DNA from: Dryocola sp. LX212
Lineage (GTDB): Bacteria > Pseudomonadota > Gammaproteobacteria > Enterobacterales > Enterobacteriaceae
Direction of reading: 5' to 3'
NCBI GenBank assembly: GCA_041504365.1
Contig: CP167917.1
Span: 3,968,001 to 4,032,000, forward strand
DNA: 64,000 bases
Position 1 is the first letter of the stretch. Every line of letters starts with the position of its first letter. The notes beneath the pieces were generated by a model. It was not told where the DNA came from, ran no database searches, and saw nothing but the letters and a program-made list of their open reading frames with translations. The translations under genes were made by a program, and so were the position numbers. Below are positions 48,244-60,652 of this stretch, in pieces.

Positions 48244-48278
48244 AAAAAAAATCCCGGTATCGCTAACCGGGACTTTTT
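48244..48278. terminator. deaD terminator
   Basis: Stem TCCCGGT/ACCGGGA with an ATCGCTA loop. An A-run on the left gives Us on the minus-strand transcript, and Ts on the right serve the other direction, so it can work both ways. It separates deaD from mtr. Confidence 0.87.
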
Positions 48279-48320
48279 ATGGCTGCCTGCACGCTAAATG
48301 CAGGCATAAACTTCGGCTAA

Positions 48321-50288
48321 TTAAGCTTCAGTCGTGCGACGACGAGCAGGTGCTGCGCCATCTTCACGACGTGGGCCACGACCGCCTTCGCGACGTTCGC
48401 CGCTGAAGCTACGGCCTGCGCCAGCGCCTGCCGGACCGTCACGACGTGGACCGCGACCGCCTTCACGACGCTCACCGCTACCGAAACCACGGCCTGCAGG
48501 AGCACCGCCGCCACGGCGTTCGCCACCGCGGTCAGTACGTGGCTGCGCATCACCCATCAGCTGCATATTCATCGGCTTGTTCAGAATACGAGTGCGGGTA
48601 AAGTGCTGCAGGATCTCACCCGGCATGCCTTTCGGCAGTTCGATGGTGGAGTGCGTACCAAACAGCTTGATGTTACCGATGTAACGGCTGCTGATGTCGC
48701 CTTCGTTAGCGATAGCGCCAACGATGTGACGAACTTCAACGCCGTCATCACGGCCAACTTCGATGCGGTACAGTTCCATATCGCCAACGTCACGACGTTC
48801 ACGACGTGGTGCATCACCATCACGCTGAGGACGATCGCCACGTGGAGCGCGGTCGCCACGGTCACCGCGTGGAGCACGGTCACTGCGTTCAAAACGTTCG
48901 TCACGCTCACGGAATTCACGACGTGGGCGCATTGGTGCATCTGGTGGCAGGATCAGTGGACGTTCGCCCTGAGCCATTTTCAGCAGTGCTGCGGCCAGCG
49001 TTTCGATATCCAGCGCTTCTTCAGCTTCCGCAGAAGGCTGAATTTTTGCCAGCAGACCGCGGTACAGATCCAGATCGCTGCTTTCCAGCTGCTGCTGAAC
49101 TTTGGCCGCGAATTTAGCCAGGCGACGCTCGCTCAGCAGTTCACGGTTTGGCAGCTCAACTTCTGGAATGGTCAGCTTCATGGTGCGTTCAATGTTGCGC
49201 AGCAGACGACGCTCGCGGTTCTCAACGAACAGCAGCGCACGGCCAGCACGGCCCGCACGACCGGTACGGCCAATACGGTGAACGTAAGATTCTGAGTCCA
49301 TCGGGATATCATAGTTAACAACCAGGCTGATGCGCTCAACGTCCAGGCCACGGGCCGCAACGTCGGTTGCAATCAGGATGTCCAGACGACCATCTTTCAG
49401 ACGCTCCAGAGTCTGCTCACGCAGGGCCTGGTTCATGTCACCGTTCAGCGCAGCGCTGTTATAGCCGCTACGCTCCAGCGCTTCAGCCACTTCCAGGGTC
49501 GCATTTTTGGTACGCACGAAGATAATCGCCGCATCAAAATCTTCGGACTCAAGGAAACGAACCAGCGCTTCGTTCTTACGCATACCGTGCACGGTCCAGT
49601 AGCTCTGGCTGATGTCCGGACGAGTAGTCACGCTTGACTGAATGCGAACTTCCTGCGGATCTTTCATGAAGCGACGGGTAATACGACGAATCGCTTCTGG
49701 CATCGTTGCAGAGAACAGAGCGGTCTGATGACCTTCCGGGATCTGCGCCATGATGGTTTCAACATCTTCGATGAAGCCCATGCGCAGCATTTCATCAGCT
49801 TCATCCAGTACCAGACCTTTCAGGCTGGACAGGTTCAGCGTACCGCGTTTTAAATGGTCAAGCAGGCGGCCCGGGGTGCCCACAACAATTTGTGGACCCT
49901 GGCGCAGAGCGCGCAGCTGTACGTCATAACGCTGGCCACCGTAAAGGGCCACTACGTTTACGCCGTGCATATGTTTAGAGAAATCCGTCATGGCTTCAGC
50001 AACCTGAACCGCCAGTTCGCGGGTTGGTGCCAGCACCAGGATTTGCGGTGCTTTCAGCTCTGGATCAAGGTTGTGCAGCAGCGGTAAAGAGAACGCTGCG
50101 GTTTTGCCGCTGCCTGTCTGAGCCATGCCCAGCACATCGCGGCCAGCCAGCAGTTGTGGAATACACTCAGCCTGAATTGGAGAGGGCTTTTCGTAACCCA
50201 GATCGTTCAGCGCTTTGAGAATGGAGCCGTTAAGGCCCAGATCGGTAAAAGTAGTTTCGATAGTAGTAGTCTCGATGATATCAGTCAT
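48321..50288 (-). CDS. deaD: DeaD (CsdA), DEAD-box RNA helicase
   Basis: Cold-shock RNA helicase that unwinds structured mRNA and aids 50S ribosome assembly and RNA decay. It has 655 residues (E. coli 629). The helicase core holds [26 protein letters not shown] and [10 protein letters not shown]. The RNA-binding DbpA-like domain is near 485-565. A long C-terminal tail has Arg/Gly repeats (two [12 protein letters not shown] units). The start [11 protein letters not shown] is about eight residues longer than E. coli's. It overlaps yrbN by eight bases. Confidence 0.96.
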   Translation of the reverse strand: MTDIIETTTIETTFTDLGLNGSILKALNDLGYEKPSPIQAECIPQLLAGRDVLGMAQTGSGKTAAFSLPLLHNLDPELKAPQILVLAPTRELAVQVAEAMTDFSKHMHGVNVVALYGGQRYDVQLRALRQGPQIVVGTPGRLLDHLKRGTLNLSSLKGLVLDEADEMLRMGFIEDVETIMAQIPEGHQTALFSATMPEAIRRITRRFMKDPQEVRIQSSVTTRPDISQSYWTVHGMRKNEALVRFLESEDFDAAIIFVRTKNATLEVAEALERSGYNSAALNGDMNQALREQTLERLKDGRLDILIATDVAARGLDVERISLVVNYDIPMDSESYVHRIGRTGRAGRAGRALLFVENRERRLLRNIERTMKLTIPEVELPNRELLSERRLAKFAAKVQQQLESSDLDLYRGLLAKIQPSAEAEEALDIETLAAALLKMAQGERPLILPPDAPMRPRREFRERDERFERSDRAPRGDRGDRAPRGDRPQRDGDAPRRERRDVGDMELYRIEVGRDDGVEVRHIVGAIANEGDISSRYIGNIKLFGTHSTIELPKGMPGEILQHFTRTRILNKPMNMQLMGDAQPRTDRGGERRGGGAPAGRGFGSGERREGGRGPRRDGPAGAGAGRSFSGERREGGRGPRREDGAAPARRRTTEA

Positions 50289-50358
50289 GTAGTACACGTG
50301 CCTCGTAGATGGCGGCCAGTCTACATAACTCATCGTGAAATTGACCTGCAATTTTCAT
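50281..50358 (-). CDS. yrbN: YrbN, small protein upstream of deaD
   Basis: ORF of 25 codons reading [20 protein letters not shown] and five further residues. It corresponds to E. coli YrbN, which sits between nlpI and deaD. Its last eight bases overlap the start of deaD, which points to translational coupling. Too short for standard gene finding. Its own function is unknown. Confidence 0.85.
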   Translation of the reverse strand: MKIAGQFHDELCRLAAIYEARVLHD

Positions 50359-50469
50359 TGAAAAGTGTGAACCGGCTCAAATTTGGTTGATTAACGAACA
50401 AAAACGCCCTCACCCGTTAAGGTGATGACTTTAATGGATAAAGTTTATGGGCTGATCGTTGTTCGTCAG

Positions 50470-51354
50470 CTATTGCTGGTCCGATTCTGCCAGGTCATCT
50501 TGCTCCTGGCCCAAGAGCGCTAATTCCAACAATGCATAACGATGCTCAACGTAGTTGTGTACGTTGTTAGCGACCGCTAACTTGAACAGTGCCGTGGCGC
50601 TGTCCTTTTCCCCCAGACTTAGGTAGAACTTACCTAAATAGAAGTTGGTTTCACTGAGATGCTCAGCGAGCGAGGTGTTATCCGTTGCGTCCGCCTTGAG
50701 GCGTTCCATTAACGTGCTTTCGTTAATGTTCCCCAGGTAGAACTCGACAATGTTCCATCCCCATTGCTCTCTGTCCGATTTATCGAGCCGCTGTTGTAGC
50801 GACTCCTTGGCCTGTTTTGCGTCAATATTGCTTTCAGCGATATAGAGCCACAGACTGCGGAAAGGATCATTGGGATCGTCTTGATAAAACGCCAGCAGAT
50901 CATCTTGCGCTAAACGATAACGACCACCGTAGTAGAGGGCGATACCGCGATTTAAATGCGCGTAGTTGTAAGTTGGATCAAGCTCAAGTACAGAATCAAA
51001 CGCTTCATAGGCAGCATCAAAATTGCCTGCCTGCGTTAAATAAATGCCTAAGTAATTGAATACTTCAGGCATATCGGGGCGGATTGCCAGCGCTTGTGAA
51101 AAATCATTTCGCGCCAGAGCCCGCAAGCCGAGGCTATCATACAACACTCCGCGCTCATATAAAAGCTGTGCGCGTTCATCATCGGTTAAAGCCCGACTGG
51201 CAAGTATCTGTTCCATGCGTGCCAGAATGACTTCCTGCTGCAAAGTCGGCTGCAATGGCACCGCCAGGACTTCACTTTTACGCCAGGCAGAGTTGCTGCA
51301 TCCTGCCAGCGTAAGAGCTGTCGCAACGAAACACCAGCGCAAGAAAGGCTTCAT
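50470..51354 (-). CDS. nlpI: NlpI, outer-membrane lipoprotein
   Basis: TPR-repeat lipoprotein of 294 residues that brings peptidoglycan hydrolases together and serves as adaptor for degradation of the endopeptidase MepS by Prc. The signal peptide ends in the lipobox LTLAGC with C19 lipidated. Tetratricopeptide repeats run at about 62-165 ([22 protein letters not shown], in two neighbouring repeats). It lies between pnp and deaD, as in E. coli. Confidence 0.96.
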   Translation of the reverse strand: MKPFLRWCFVATALTLAGCSNSAWRKSEVLAVPLQPTLQQEVILARMEQILASRALTDDERAQLLYERGVLYDSLGLRALARNDFSQALAIRPDMPEVFNYLGIYLTQAGNFDAAYEAFDSVLELDPTYNYAHLNRGIALYYGGRYRLAQDDLLAFYQDDPNDPFRSLWLYIAESNIDAKQAKESLQQRLDKSDREQWGWNIVEFYLGNINESTLMERLKADATDNTSLAEHLSETNFYLGKFYLSLGEKDSATALFKLAVANNVHNYVEHRYALLELALLGQEQDDLAESDQQ

Positions 51355-51434
51355 TTCCTACTCCCGAAGACAACAATTGAATGAACATCCTGTCCGCCGG
51401 CTGCTAAAACGGAGCATCCTGCTCCGTAATAAAC

Positions 51435-51460
51435 AGCTCCTCACGTCACCATGAGGAGCT
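51435..51460 (-). terminator. pnp-nlpI intergenic hairpin
   Basis: Nine-base stem AGCTCCTCA with TGAGGAGCT and an eight-base loop, shortly after the pnp stop. No strong U-run, so it may be a partial terminator or an mRNA end-protecting stem. Confidence 0.65.
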
Positions 51461-51473
51461 AAAGGGTCAAACC

Positions 51474-53603
51474 TTACTCAGCTTCTGGAGCAGCAGGTGC
51501 TGCGCCTTCTGCCGGGGACTGTTCTGTTGCTTCTTTGATGCTCAGACGAACACGGCCCTGACGGTCAACTTCCAGTACCTTCACAGGCACTTCCTGACCC
51601 ATCTGCAGATAGTCGGTCACTTTCTCAACGCGCTTGTCAGCGATCTGAGAGATGTGTACCAGACCTTCTTTGCCGCCGCCGATAGCAACGAACGCCCCGA
51701 AGTCTACGATACGGGTAACTTTACCTGCGTAGATACGGCCCACTTCGATTTCTGCGGTAATCTCTTCGATACGACGAATAGCGTGTTTCGCTTTTTCGCC
51801 GTCGGTTGCTGCGATTTTCACAGTACCGTCATCTTCGATTTCAATGGTGGTGCCGGTTTCTTCGGTCAGCGCACGAATCACAGAACCGCCCTTACCGATC
51901 ACGTCTTTGATCTTGTCTGGGTTGATCTTGATGGTGTGAATACGCGGTGCAAACTGAGAGATATCGCCACGCGGTGCGTTGATAGCCTGTTCCATCACGC
52001 CCAGGATGTGCAGACGCGCACCTTTAGCCTGGCTCAGAGCAGCCTGCATGATTTCGCGGGTGATGCCTTCGATTTTGATATCCATCTGCAGCGCAGAGAT
52101 ACCTTCACGGCTACCGGCAACTTTGAAGTCCATATCGCCCAGATGATCTTCGTCACCCAGAATGTCAGACAGAACCACGAAGTTCTCGCCTTCTTTCACG
52201 AGGCCCATCGCAATGCCCGCTACCGCGGCTTTGATTGGCACACCTGCGTCCATCAGGGCGAGGGAAGCACCACAAACGGAAGCCATGGAAGAAGAACCGT
52301 TAGACTCAGTGATTTCAGACACTACACGCACGGTGTACGGGAAGCGGTCAGCTTCAGGCATGACAGCCAGAACGCCACGCTTAGCCAGACGACCGTGACC
52401 GATCTCACGACGCTTCGGTGAACCGACCATGCCGGTTTCGCCTACGGAGTACGGAGGGAAGTTGTAGTGGAACAGGAAGTTGTCGGTACGTTCGCCCATC
52501 AACTCGTCCAGGTTCTGCGCGTCACGCGCGGTGCCCAGGGTCGCAGTAACCAACGCCTGAGTTTCACCACGGGTGAACAGTGCGGAACCGTGAGTACGTG
52601 GCAGAACGCCGGTACGCACATCCAGACCACGGATCATGTCTTTTTCGCGGCCATCGATACGCGGCTCGCCACGCAGAACGCGGCTACGGACTACGTTTTT
52701 CTCGATAGCGTGCAGCAGGTCGCTCAGCTCTGCGTCATCCAGAGATTCGTCTTCCGCCAGCAGCGCTGCGATAACTTCAGTTTTGATCACGCCAATCTGC
52801 GCGTAGCGCTCTTGCTTGTCGGTGATACGGTATGCGTCGCTCAGGCGAGCTTCAGCAAGGGCTGCAACGCGCGCGTTCAGCGCTTCGTTCACAGCTTCTG
52901 GCTGCCAGTCCCAACGTGGTTTGCCCGCTTCGGCAACCAGAGAGTTGATGTTCTGGATAACAACCTGCTGCTGTTCGTGACCGAACACAACTGCACCCAG
53001 CATCTGGTCTTCGCTCAGCAGTTCTGCTTCGGATTCAACCATCAATACTGCGTTTTCGGTACCGGCAACAACCAGGTCCAGCTTGCTCGTTTTCAACTCG
53101 TCTGCGGTTGGGTTCAGTACGTACTGGTCATTGATGTAGCCCACGCGAGCAGAACCAATCGGACCATTGAATGGAATACCAGACAGGCTCAGCGCCGCAG
53201 AGGCACCGATCATTGCAACGATGTCAGGGTGAACCTGTGGGTTTACGGAAACCACGGTGGCAATAACCTGAACTTCGTTGACGAAGCCTTCCGGGAATAG
53301 CGGACGAACCGGGCGGTCAATCAGACGCGCAATCAGGGTTTCGCCTTCGCTTGGACGGCCTTCACGACGGAAGAAGCTTCCAGGGATACGACCAGCAGCG
53401 TAGGTACGCTCCTGATAGTTAACAGTCAGTGGGAAGAAGTCCTGGCCTGCCTTCGCTTTTTTCTGACCAACAACGGTCACGAATACTGCGGTGTCGTCCA
53501 TGCTTACCATTACTGCTGCGGTAGCCTGGCGCGCCATCATACCGGTCTCAATAGTGACCGTATGCTGACCATACTGGAATTTACGAACGATCGGATTTAG
53601 CAA
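51474..53603 (-). CDS. pnp: Pnp, polynucleotide phosphorylase
   Basis: 3'-to-5' phosphorolytic exoribonuclease and degradosome component, 709 residues (E. coli 711). Two RNase PH domains enclose a helical linker, followed by KH (about 553-615) and S1 (about 620-690) RNA-binding domains. The start is a TTG (reads [10 protein letters not shown]), supported by TAAGGATATTATT upstream and by the same TTG start in E. coli. A hairpin leader suitable for RNase III precedes it. Confidence 0.97.
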   Translation of the reverse strand: MLNPIVRKFQYGQHTVTIETGMMARQATAAVMVSMDDTAVFVTVVGQKKAKAGQDFFPLTVNYQERTYAAGRIPGSFFRREGRPSEGETLIARLIDRPVRPLFPEGFVNEVQVIATVVSVNPQVHPDIVAMIGASAALSLSGIPFNGPIGSARVGYINDQYVLNPTADELKTSKLDLVVAGTENAVLMVESEAELLSEDQMLGAVVFGHEQQQVVIQNINSLVAEAGKPRWDWQPEAVNEALNARVAALAEARLSDAYRITDKQERYAQIGVIKTEVIAALLAEDESLDDAELSDLLHAIEKNVVRSRVLRGEPRIDGREKDMIRGLDVRTGVLPRTHGSALFTRGETQALVTATLGTARDAQNLDELMGERTDNFLFHYNFPPYSVGETGMVGSPKRREIGHGRLAKRGVLAVMPEADRFPYTVRVVSEITESNGSSSMASVCGASLALMDAGVPIKAAVAGIAMGLVKEGENFVVLSDILGDEDHLGDMDFKVAGSREGISALQMDIKIEGITREIMQAALSQAKGARLHILGVMEQAINAPRGDISQFAPRIHTIKINPDKIKDVIGKGGSVIRALTEETGTTIEIEDDGTVKIAATDGEKAKHAIRRIEEITAEIEVGRIYAGKVTRIVDFGAFVAIGGGKEGLVHISQIADKRVEKVTDYLQMGQEVPVKVLEVDRQGRVRLSIKEATEQSPAEGAAPAAPEAE

Positions 53604-53678
53604 AATAATATCCTTAAGATTCTTAGACTACCGGTGACTTCACGCGGTGTCGTTATGACCCGATCTTCATCACATCCT

Positions 53679-53733
53679 CGCGACTAATGACAATCCTGAA
53701 CCGCCCCTGCGGTCAAGCTTCTCATTAGCCGCG
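53679..53733 (-). promoter_or_regulatory. pnp leader hairpin (RNase III target)
   Basis: In the pnp mRNA, CGCGGCUAAUGA pairs with UCAUUAGUCGCG (12 pairs, one G-U), with an inner ACCGC/GCGGT stem. E. coli pnp has such a stem in its leader, cut by RNase III and then used for autoregulation by Pnp. Confidence 0.82.
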
Positions 53734-53805
53734 CGAACCTCTGCAACAAAGATCACACACAGCAACAATACATTAGTTTCCATAGAATTGCTGCCGTCTG
53801 GTTGA

Positions 53806-53833
53806 AAAAAGGGGCCTTAAAAGGCCCCTTTTT
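53806..53833 (-). terminator. rpsO terminator
   Basis: Stem AAGGCCCC/GGGGCCTT extended by A-T pairs, nearly without a loop, with a U-run on the rpsO transcript. It is leaky in E. coli, allowing some read-through into pnp. Confidence 0.9.
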
Positions 53834-53849
53834 CTGAAACTCGCAAGAC

Positions 53850-54167
<318 letters not shown>

Positions 54168-54272
54168 TCAGCAACCCCAGTGCACATCGGGTAGATTGTT
54201 AAACAAACGCCCCGATGCTAAGCCGCGCTATTTTACCTGTAGCCACCTCTTATCGCAAGGTAACTACAGATG

Positions 54273-55217
54273 TCACACGGGATACTCGACGACCAGACGA
54301 CGAGGCGCAACGCGACCGTCTTCGTCTATCTCGCCCATGCCAATGAATTTAGCGTCATCGCCTTCTGTCACCCGAACCAGCCCGTCGGCTGGAACATTCG
54401 CGACCTGTACCGGCTGACCATTTTTGAAATAGCCCGCAACCGCAGGAAGCAAATTAACGAGTGGAAAGTCCGAAGCCGGGCTGTCCATTGGCATTAAAAG
54501 TGGATCTAACAGCGTACCTGGTTCAACGTCCTGCCGATGAGCCTGTTCAACAAGCTCATGCAACTGCTCAAGGGTCACCATACGATCAACAGGATATTTG
54601 CTGACTGCCAGGCGACGCAGGAAGGTCACATGCGCGCCACAGCCAAGCTTTTCACCCAGATCGTCGGTGATGGTACGAATATAGGTACCTTTAGAACAGT
54701 GTATTTCCAGCTCCAGCTCATTGCCTTCGTGGCGAATAAACAGCAGTTCGTAGACTGTAATCGGACGTGCTTCACGCTCCACTTCAATACCCTGACGGGC
54801 ATATTCGTACAGCGGTTTACCCTGATGCTTCAGCGCCGAATACATGGACGGCACCTGCATGGTATCGCCACGGAAGCTTTCCAGCGCCGCCGCAAGCTCT
54901 TGCTCGCTAAACGTTACCGGACGCTCCTGCACCACGGTACCATCTGCATCCGACGTATCGGTGCGCTGGCCGAGACGGGCAATCACACGATAACGCTTGT
55001 CTGAATCCAGCAGGTAACGAGAAAATTTTGTCGCTTCCCCCAGGCAAATGGGCAGCATGCCGGTTGCCAGCGGATCCAGCGCGCCAGTATGCCCGGCGCG
55101 GTTAGCGTTATAGATACGTTTTACTTTTTGCAGAGCATCGTTGGACGACATGCCCTGTGGCTTATCAAGAAGCAGCACACCGTGGATATCACGACCACGA
55201 CGACGAGGACGACTCAT
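54273..55217 (-). CDS. truB: TruB, tRNA pseudouridine-55 synthase
   Basis: Makes pseudouridine 55 in the T-loop of all elongator tRNAs. It has 314 residues as in E. coli. The catalytic Asp is D48 in [12 protein letters not shown], and a C-terminal PUA-like domain follows about residue 250. The start overlaps the rbfA stop by one base (TAATG). Confidence 0.97.
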   Translation of the reverse strand: MSRPRRRGRDIHGVLLLDKPQGMSSNDALQKVKRIYNANRAGHTGALDPLATGMLPICLGEATKFSRYLLDSDKRYRVIARLGQRTDTSDADGTVVQERPVTFSEQELAAALESFRGDTMQVPSMYSALKHQGKPLYEYARQGIEVEREARPITVYELLFIRHEGNELELEIHCSKGTYIRTITDDLGEKLGCGAHVTFLRRLAVSKYPVDRMVTLEQLHELVEQAHRQDVEPGTLLDPLLMPMDSPASDFPLVNLLPAVAGYFKNGQPVQVANVPADGLVRVTEGDDAKFIGMGEIDEDGRVAPRRLVVEYPV

Positions 55218-55618
55218 TAATCCTCCTTGCTGTCGTCCGTATTCACGCGACGCTCGTCATCGTTACGAATGACGTTGGAAACCAGGTTAGACATGCGCAT
55301 CCCTTCGACCAACGAGTTATCGTAGAAGAAAGTCAGTTCAGGCACGATGCGCAGGCGCATTGCTTTACCCACCAGAGTACGGATATAGCCGGAAGCGTCC
55401 TGCAGAACTTTAATGCCCTCTTTGATGGCATTGTCGTCTTTGTCATTCAGGAAGGTAACGAATACTTTCGCATAAGCCAGATCGCGGGAGACTTCGACAC
55501 CTGAAACGGTGGTCATCATGCCCAGACGCGGATCTTTAATTTCGCGCTGCAGGATAATTGCGATTTCTTTTTGCAGTTCCTGAGAGACGCGCTGTGGGCG
55601 ACCAAATTCTTTCGCCAT
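55217..55618 (-). CDS. rbfA: RbfA, 30S ribosome-binding factor
   Basis: KH-fold cold-adaptation and 16S rRNA maturation factor of 133 residues, as in E. coli. It starts [20 protein letters not shown] behind GGAGAATTTATT; a ten-codon upstream extension is not conserved. The C-terminus is acidic. It is coupled to truB. Confidence 0.97.
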   Translation of the reverse strand: MAKEFGRPQRVSQELQKEIAIILQREIKDPRLGMMTTVSGVEVSRDLAYAKVFVTFLNDKDDNAIKEGIKVLQDASGYIRTLVGKAMRLRIVPELTFFYDNSLVEGMRMSNLVSNVIRNDDERRVNTDDSKED

Positions 55619-55639
55619 AATAAATTCTCCATACAAATC

Positions 55640-55658
55640 GGGGGGCACTCGGCCCCCC
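55640..55658 (-). other. infB-rbfA intercistronic hairpin
   Basis: Seven-base GGGGGGC/GCCCCCC stem with an ACTCG loop and no U-run. Probably an mRNA processing or stability element rather than a terminator, because the operon continues. Confidence 0.7.
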
Positions 55659-55687
55659 TTAAGATATTGCCGATGACTCGGACTCTA

Positions 55688-58375
55688 TCAGGCGATCGTA
55701 CGCTGGATTTCGATGATTTCGAAGACTTCGATTACATCACCCACGCGGACGTCGTTGTAGTTCTTGACGCCGATACCACATTCCATGCCGTTACGCACTT
55801 CGTTCGCGTCATCTTTGAAGCGGCGCAGGGATTCCAGCTCGCCTTCATAGATAACCACGTTGTCGCGCAGAACACGGATTGGGTTGTGACGTTTGACCAC
55901 ACCCTCGGTGACCATACAGCCTGCGATGGCACCAAACTTCGGTGATTTGAACACATCGCGAACTTCGGCCAGGCCGAGGATCTGCTGTTTCAGTTCCGGA
56001 GAGAGCATGCCGCTCATCGCAGCTTTCACTTCGTCAATCAGATGGTAGATGACGGAGTAGTAACGCAGATCCAGGCTTTCAGCTTCAATCACGCGGCGAG
56101 CAGAGGCATCGGCACGAACGTTAAAGCCAACCAGAATTGCGTTGGAAGCCGCAGCAAGCGTTGCGTCAGTTTCAGTGATACCGCCCACGCCGGAACCGAT
56201 GATTTTCACTTTCACTTCATCAGTAGACAGCTTCAGCAGGGAGTCGCTGATCGCTTCCACAGAACCCTGAACGTCTGCTTTCAGCACAACGTTCACTTCG
56301 GACACTTCGCCTTCGGTCATGTTGGCGAACATGTTTTCCAGTTTGGATTTCTGCTGGCGAGCCAGTTTCACTTCGCGGAATTTACCCTGACGATACAGAG
56401 CAACTTCACGTGCTTTTTTCTCGTCACGAACAACGGTAACTTCATCACCCGCTGCCGGCACACCGGACAGACCGAGGATTTCAACCGGGATAGAAGGACC
56501 TGCTTCAGTCACTTCACGACCCATTTCGTCACGCATTGCACGAACGCGGCCATATTCGAAGCCACACAGTACAATGTCGCCCTTGTTCAGGGAGCCTTCA
56601 CGCACCAGAACGGTTGCTACCGGACCACGACCTTTATCCAGGAAGGATTCGATAACCACACCGCTCGCCATGCCTTCACGCATTGCTTTCAGTTCAAGAA
56701 CTTCAGCCTGCAGCAGGATTGCGTCCAGCAGTTCGTCAATGCCCGTACCTGCTTTAGCAGAGACATGGATGAACTGGCTTTCACCGCCCCACTCTTCTGG
56801 CATGATGCCGTACTGAGACAGTTCCTGCTTAACGCGGTCTGGATCGGCTTCCAGCTTGTCAATTTTGTTCACCGCAACAACAACCGGCACCTGCGCCGCT
56901 TTCGCGTGCTGGATTGCTTCGATTGTCTGTGGCATTACGCCATCGTCTGCGGCAACAACCAGAACAACGATATCGGTCGCCTGAGCACCACGAGCACGCA
57001 TAGAGGTAAACGCTGCGTGGCCCGGGGTATCCAGGAAGGTGACCATACCGTTGTCAGTTTCTACGTGGTAAGCACCGATATGCTGGGTAATACCACCCGC
57101 TTCGCCGGACGCAACTTTAGTAGAACGAATGTAGTCAAGCAGAGAGGTTTTACCGTGGTCAACGTGACCCATGATGGTAACAACCGGCGCGCGTGATTCA
57201 GCAACGGCATCTGTATCACGGTCGCTCATCAGCGCTTCTTCCAGCTCGTTTTCACGACGCAGGATAACCTTGTGGCCCATCTCTTCGGCAACCAGCTGTG
57301 CGGTTTCCTGGTCGATGACCTGGTTGATGGTCGCCATTGCACCCAGTTTCATCATTGCTTTGATGACCTGAGAGCCTTTAACAGCCATTTTGTTAGCCAG
57401 CTCAGCAACAGTGACGGTCTCGCCGATCACAACGTCACGGTTAACTGCCTGTGCAGGCTTGTTGAAGCCCTGCTGCAGGGAGCTTGGCTTACGCTTGCCT
57501 TTACCACCACGAACCGCTGCACGCGCTTCTTCACGGTCAGCTTTCGACTCGCCGTGCTTGCCGCCTTTCTTCTGGCGTGGTGCTTTAGTTGCCGTAGTAC
57601 GAGCGCGAGTCCGTCCAGCTTCTACCTGACGATCGTTTTCGTCTTCAGCCTGGCGGGCGTGCTGAGAAGTGGTTACATGATAATCAGTTTTGTCGTCTTC
57701 CACTTTCTCTTCTTCCGTCCAGACGCCAGCATTCGCTTCAGCCATTTTACGGGCCTCTTCAGCTACACGACGGGCATCTTCTTCTAGTTTGCGACGGGCT
57801 TCTTCTTCCGCTTTGCGCTTGATCTCAGCAGATTCTGCTTCGCGGCGGGCTTTCTCAGCCTGGGCGGTTTTCGTCATATCGTCAGTTTGTTGATTGCTCA
57901 CTTTGTCTTTTTCCGCAGCTTCACGTTTCGCTTTATCAGCGGCTTCACGCTTAGCTTGTTCTTCAGCTTCACGTTTAGCTTTTTCTTGCGCCTGACGATT
58001 GGCAGCTTCCTGCGCCTCACGTTGGGCTTGCTCTTCCGCTTCACGCTGCGCTTGTTCTTCCGCTGCAAGGCGTTCAGCCTCTTGCGGATCACGTTTCACA
58101 AAGGTGCGTTTCTTGCGGACTTCGATTTGTACCGATTTACTTTTCCCACCGGTACCTGGAATATTTAAAGTACTGCGCGTTTTGCGCTGTAAAGTCAACT
58201 TGTCTGGCGCTGAGCCGTGTTCACGGTTCAGGTGGGTCAGCAAGGTTTGCTTCTCTTGCGCGGAAACAGAGTCATCAGCCGACTTCGGGATCCCTGCATC
58301 AGCAAATTGCTGTACCAGGCGGTCCACGGAGGTCTGAATCTCTTCGGCCAGCGCTTTTACGGTTACATCTGTCAT
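55688..58375 (-). CDS. infB: InfB, translation initiation factor IF-2
   Basis: GTPase that places initiator tRNA-fMet on the ribosome. It has 895 residues. An N-terminal IF2_N domain is followed by a charged Glu/Ala/Arg/Lys linker (about 95-215) and a second IF2_N domain. The G domain has [14 protein letters not shown] and NKID. The internal starts used in E. coli for IF2-2 and IF2-3 are kept: GTG at codon 159 (57901) and ATG at codon 167 (57877), inside [11 protein letters not shown]. Initiator tRNA, its substrate, is encoded just upstream of the operon. Confidence 0.97.
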   Translation of the reverse strand: MTDVTVKALAEEIQTSVDRLVQQFADAGIPKSADDSVSAQEKQTLLTHLNREHGSAPDKLTLQRKTRSTLNIPGTGGKSKSVQIEVRKKRTFVKRDPQEAERLAAEEQAQREAEEQAQREAQEAANRQAQEKAKREAEEQAKREAADKAKREAAEKDKVSNQQTDDMTKTAQAEKARREAESAEIKRKAEEEARRKLEEDARRVAEEARKMAEANAGVWTEEEKVEDDKTDYHVTTSQHARQAEDENDRQVEAGRTRARTTATKAPRQKKGGKHGESKADREEARAAVRGGKGKRKPSSLQQGFNKPAQAVNRDVVIGETVTVAELANKMAVKGSQVIKAMMKLGAMATINQVIDQETAQLVAEEMGHKVILRRENELEEALMSDRDTDAVAESRAPVVTIMGHVDHGKTSLLDYIRSTKVASGEAGGITQHIGAYHVETDNGMVTFLDTPGHAAFTSMRARGAQATDIVVLVVAADDGVMPQTIEAIQHAKAAQVPVVVAVNKIDKLEADPDRVKQELSQYGIMPEEWGGESQFIHVSAKAGTGIDELLDAILLQAEVLELKAMREGMASGVVIESFLDKGRGPVATVLVREGSLNKGDIVLCGFEYGRVRAMRDEMGREVTEAGPSIPVEILGLSGVPAAGDEVTVVRDEKKAREVALYRQGKFREVKLARQQKSKLENMFANMTEGEVSEVNVVLKADVQGSVEAISDSLLKLSTDEVKVKIIGSGVGGITETDATLAAASNAILVGFNVRADASARRVIEAESLDLRYYSVIYHLIDEVKAAMSGMLSPELKQQILGLAEVRDVFKSPKFGAIAGCMVTEGVVKRHNPIRVLRDNVVIYEGELESLRRFKDDANEVRNGMECGIGVKNYNDVRVGDVIEVFEIIEIQRTIA

Positions 58376-58399
58376 GCTGTTCCTTCCTGCTACAGTTTA

Positions 58400-59887
58400 T
58401 TACGCTTCGTCGCCGAACCAGCAGATATTTCGAGCAGCCATAATCAATTCACCGGCCTTCTCGTTGCTCAATCCTTCAATATCTGACAGGTCATCAACAC
58501 CTTGCTCAGCCAGGTCTTCCAGCGAGCTCACACCACGTGCAGCCAGTTTGAATGCCAGCGTGCGATCCATACCTTCGAGGTTCAGAAGATCCTCTTGAGG
58601 TTTGCTATCGCCAAGGCTTTCTTCCTGAGCAAGGGCCAGCGTAGTGAGGGCGTTTTTAGCGCGTTCGCGTAATGCTTCCACTGTGTCTTCATCAAGGCCG
58701 TCAACTTCTAACAGCTCTTTCACCGGCACATAAGCCAGCTCTTCAAGGCTTGAGAAGCCTTCTTCAACCAACACGGTGGCAAAATCCTCGTCAATGTCGA
58801 GGTACTTGGTAAAGGTATCAATGGCGGCATGCGCTTCAGCCTGGTGCTTAGCCTGCAGGTCATCAACGGTCATGACGTTGAGTTCCCAGCCGCTCAGCTG
58901 CGCTGCCAGACGCACGTTTTGACCGTTACGGCCAATCGCCTGCGCCAGATTTCCTGCCTCTACCGCGATATCCATCGTGTGTTTGTCTTCGTCAACCACA
59001 ATGGAAGCCACATCTGCCGGGGCCATGGCATTGATAACAAACTGCGCCGGGTTGTCATCCCACAGCACGATATCAATACGCTCGCCACCCAGTTCAGTGG
59101 ATACTGCCTGTACGCGTGCACCACGCATACCAACGCAAGCACCAACCGGATCGATACGTTTGTCATTGGTCTTCACGGCAATTTTCGCACGAGAACCCGG
59201 ATCGCGGGCTGCGGCCTTGATTTCAATGACTTCTTCGCCGATTTCTGGCACTTCGATGCGGAACAGTTCGATCAGCATTTCCGGTTTGGAACGGCTAACG
59301 AACAGCTGCGCGCCGCGCGCTTCAGGGCGTACGGCATACAGCACACCGCGAATACGGTCGCCTGGACGGAAGTTTTCACGTGGCAGCATGTCTTCACGAA
59401 TGATGACGGCTTCCGCGTTATTGCCCAAATCCAGAGAAATATTGTCACGGTTAACTTTCTTAACCACGCCGGTGATGATCTCACCTTCATGCTCACGGAA
59501 CTGATCGACAACCATCGCACGTTCAGCTTCACGAACTTTTTGTACGATAACCTGTTTTGCGGTTTGCGTGGTGATACGGTCAAAGGTTACAGATTCAATC
59601 TGGTCTTCTACGTACTCGCCCACGTTCAGCGCCGGATCTTCGAATTGAGCGGCATCAAGGGTGATTTCACGCGTCGGCTGTGTCACTTCTTCGACAATGA
59701 CCCAGCGGCGGAAAGTATCAAAGTCACCACTTTTACGATCGATGCTTACACGCACGTCGATCTCTTGCTCGTATTTTTTCTTCGTCGCTGTTGCCAGCGC
59801 ACTTTCCAGTGCTTCAAAAATCTTTTCGCGCGGAAGAGACTTTTCGTTGGAAACTGCTTCTACAACAGCCAAAATTTCTTTGTTCAT
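58400..59887 (-). CDS. nusA: NusA, transcription elongation factor
   Basis: RNA-polymerase-binding factor for pausing, termination and antitermination, 495 residues as in E. coli. Domains in order are the N-terminal polymerase-binding domain (1-130), S1 (about 135-200), KH1 and KH2 (to about 345), and two acidic AR repeats at the C-terminus (about 365-490), the latter typical of gamma-proteobacteria. Confidence 0.98.
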   Translation of the reverse strand: MNKEILAVVEAVSNEKSLPREKIFEALESALATATKKKYEQEIDVRVSIDRKSGDFDTFRRWVIVEEVTQPTREITLDAAQFEDPALNVGEYVEDQIESVTFDRITTQTAKQVIVQKVREAERAMVVDQFREHEGEIITGVVKKVNRDNISLDLGNNAEAVIIREDMLPRENFRPGDRIRGVLYAVRPEARGAQLFVSRSKPEMLIELFRIEVPEIGEEVIEIKAAARDPGSRAKIAVKTNDKRIDPVGACVGMRGARVQAVSTELGGERIDIVLWDDNPAQFVINAMAPADVASIVVDEDKHTMDIAVEAGNLAQAIGRNGQNVRLAAQLSGWELNVMTVDDLQAKHQAEAHAAIDTFTKYLDIDEDFATVLVEEGFSSLEELAYVPVKELLEVDGLDEDTVEALRERAKNALTTLALAQEESLGDSKPQEDLLNLEGMDRTLAFKLAARGVSSLEDLAEQGVDDLSDIEGLSNEKAGELIMAARNICWFGDEA

Positions 59888-59914
59888 CCTGGGTTTTCAC
59901 CTCAATCCAAACTA

Positions 59915-60367
59915 TTAAAAGTGGGGTACCAGGTTCGCTTTCTGGATGTTGCTCAGCGCGAACACTTCGTCTTTACCTTCGACCGTGACCGTGATCATCT
60001 CACCCTCGACGGCTTTAATAATACCCTGCCATTTGCGACGGTTCTGCACGGCCATACGCAACACAATGCTCACTTCTTCGCCAGTATAGCGAACGTAATG
60101 TTCTGCAATGAACATTGGGCGATCGAGACCAGGTGAGGAAACTTCCAGGTTATAGGCCACAGTGACCGGATCTTCGACATCCAGCACTGCACTGACCTGG
60201 TGACTGACATCAGCGCAATCATCAACATTGATGCCGTCTTCACTATCAATATAGATGCGCAGCGTAGATTGGCGACCTCGAACGAATTCGATACCCACCA
60301 GTTCATAGCCCAGTGCTTCGACGGGTGCTGTAATCATCTCTGTTAATTTTTGCTCTAATGTGGACAA
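59915..60367 (-). CDS. rimP: RimP, 30S maturation factor
   Basis: Ribosome assembly factor of 150 residues, acting early in 30S assembly. It begins [22 protein letters not shown]. The start is taken as TTG behind GGGGGTGGGC, giving the E. coli length; a GTG two codons upstream and an ATG ten codons upstream are less likely. First protein gene of the nusA-infB operon, downstream of tRNA-fMet. Confidence 0.94.
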   Translation of the reverse strand: MSTLEQKLTEMITAPVEALGYELVGIEFVRGRQSTLRIYIDSEDGINVDDCADVSHQVSAVLDVEDPVTVAYNLEVSSPGLDRPMFIAEHYVRYTGEEVSIVLRMAVQNRRKWQGIIKAVEGEMITVTVEGKDEVFALSNIQKANLVPHF

Positions 60368-60426
60368 GCCCACCCCCAAGACGTAAAAAAAGGGCATATA
60401 GCCCAGTTATTCTGAAGTCAGATAAC

Positions 60427-60453
60427 AAAAAACCCCGATAAATCGGGGCTTTA
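60427..60453 (-). terminator. Terminator between tRNA-fMet and rimP
   Basis: Stem CCCCGAT/ATCGGGG with a short AA loop and a U-run on the minus strand. It lies after the tRNA gene and probably allows some read-through into rimP-nusA-infB, as in E. coli. Confidence 0.87.
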
Positions 60454-60575
60454 TATAACTGAACCCTGTATGCCGCAATTGCGGCCCGGACACCGTCCAG
60501 GAGAATTTTTTTCTAAATTCTTCGCGAGGCACCAAATGGCTCACAGTATATTTGAAAAAGAACTCTCAGGGAAAG

Positions 60576-60652
<77 letters not shown>

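Noticed and set aside
53604-53849. SraG-type small RNA between rpsO and pnp
   Set aside because: E. coli has an sRNA in this spacer, but I could not define a promoter and terminator for one here apart from the pnp leader and the rpsO terminator.
57887-58168. Plus-strand frame rich in Phe/Ser/Leu opposite infB
   Set aside because: Complement of the Glu/Ala/Lys repeat linker of IF2; a low-complexity artefact that imitates a membrane protein.
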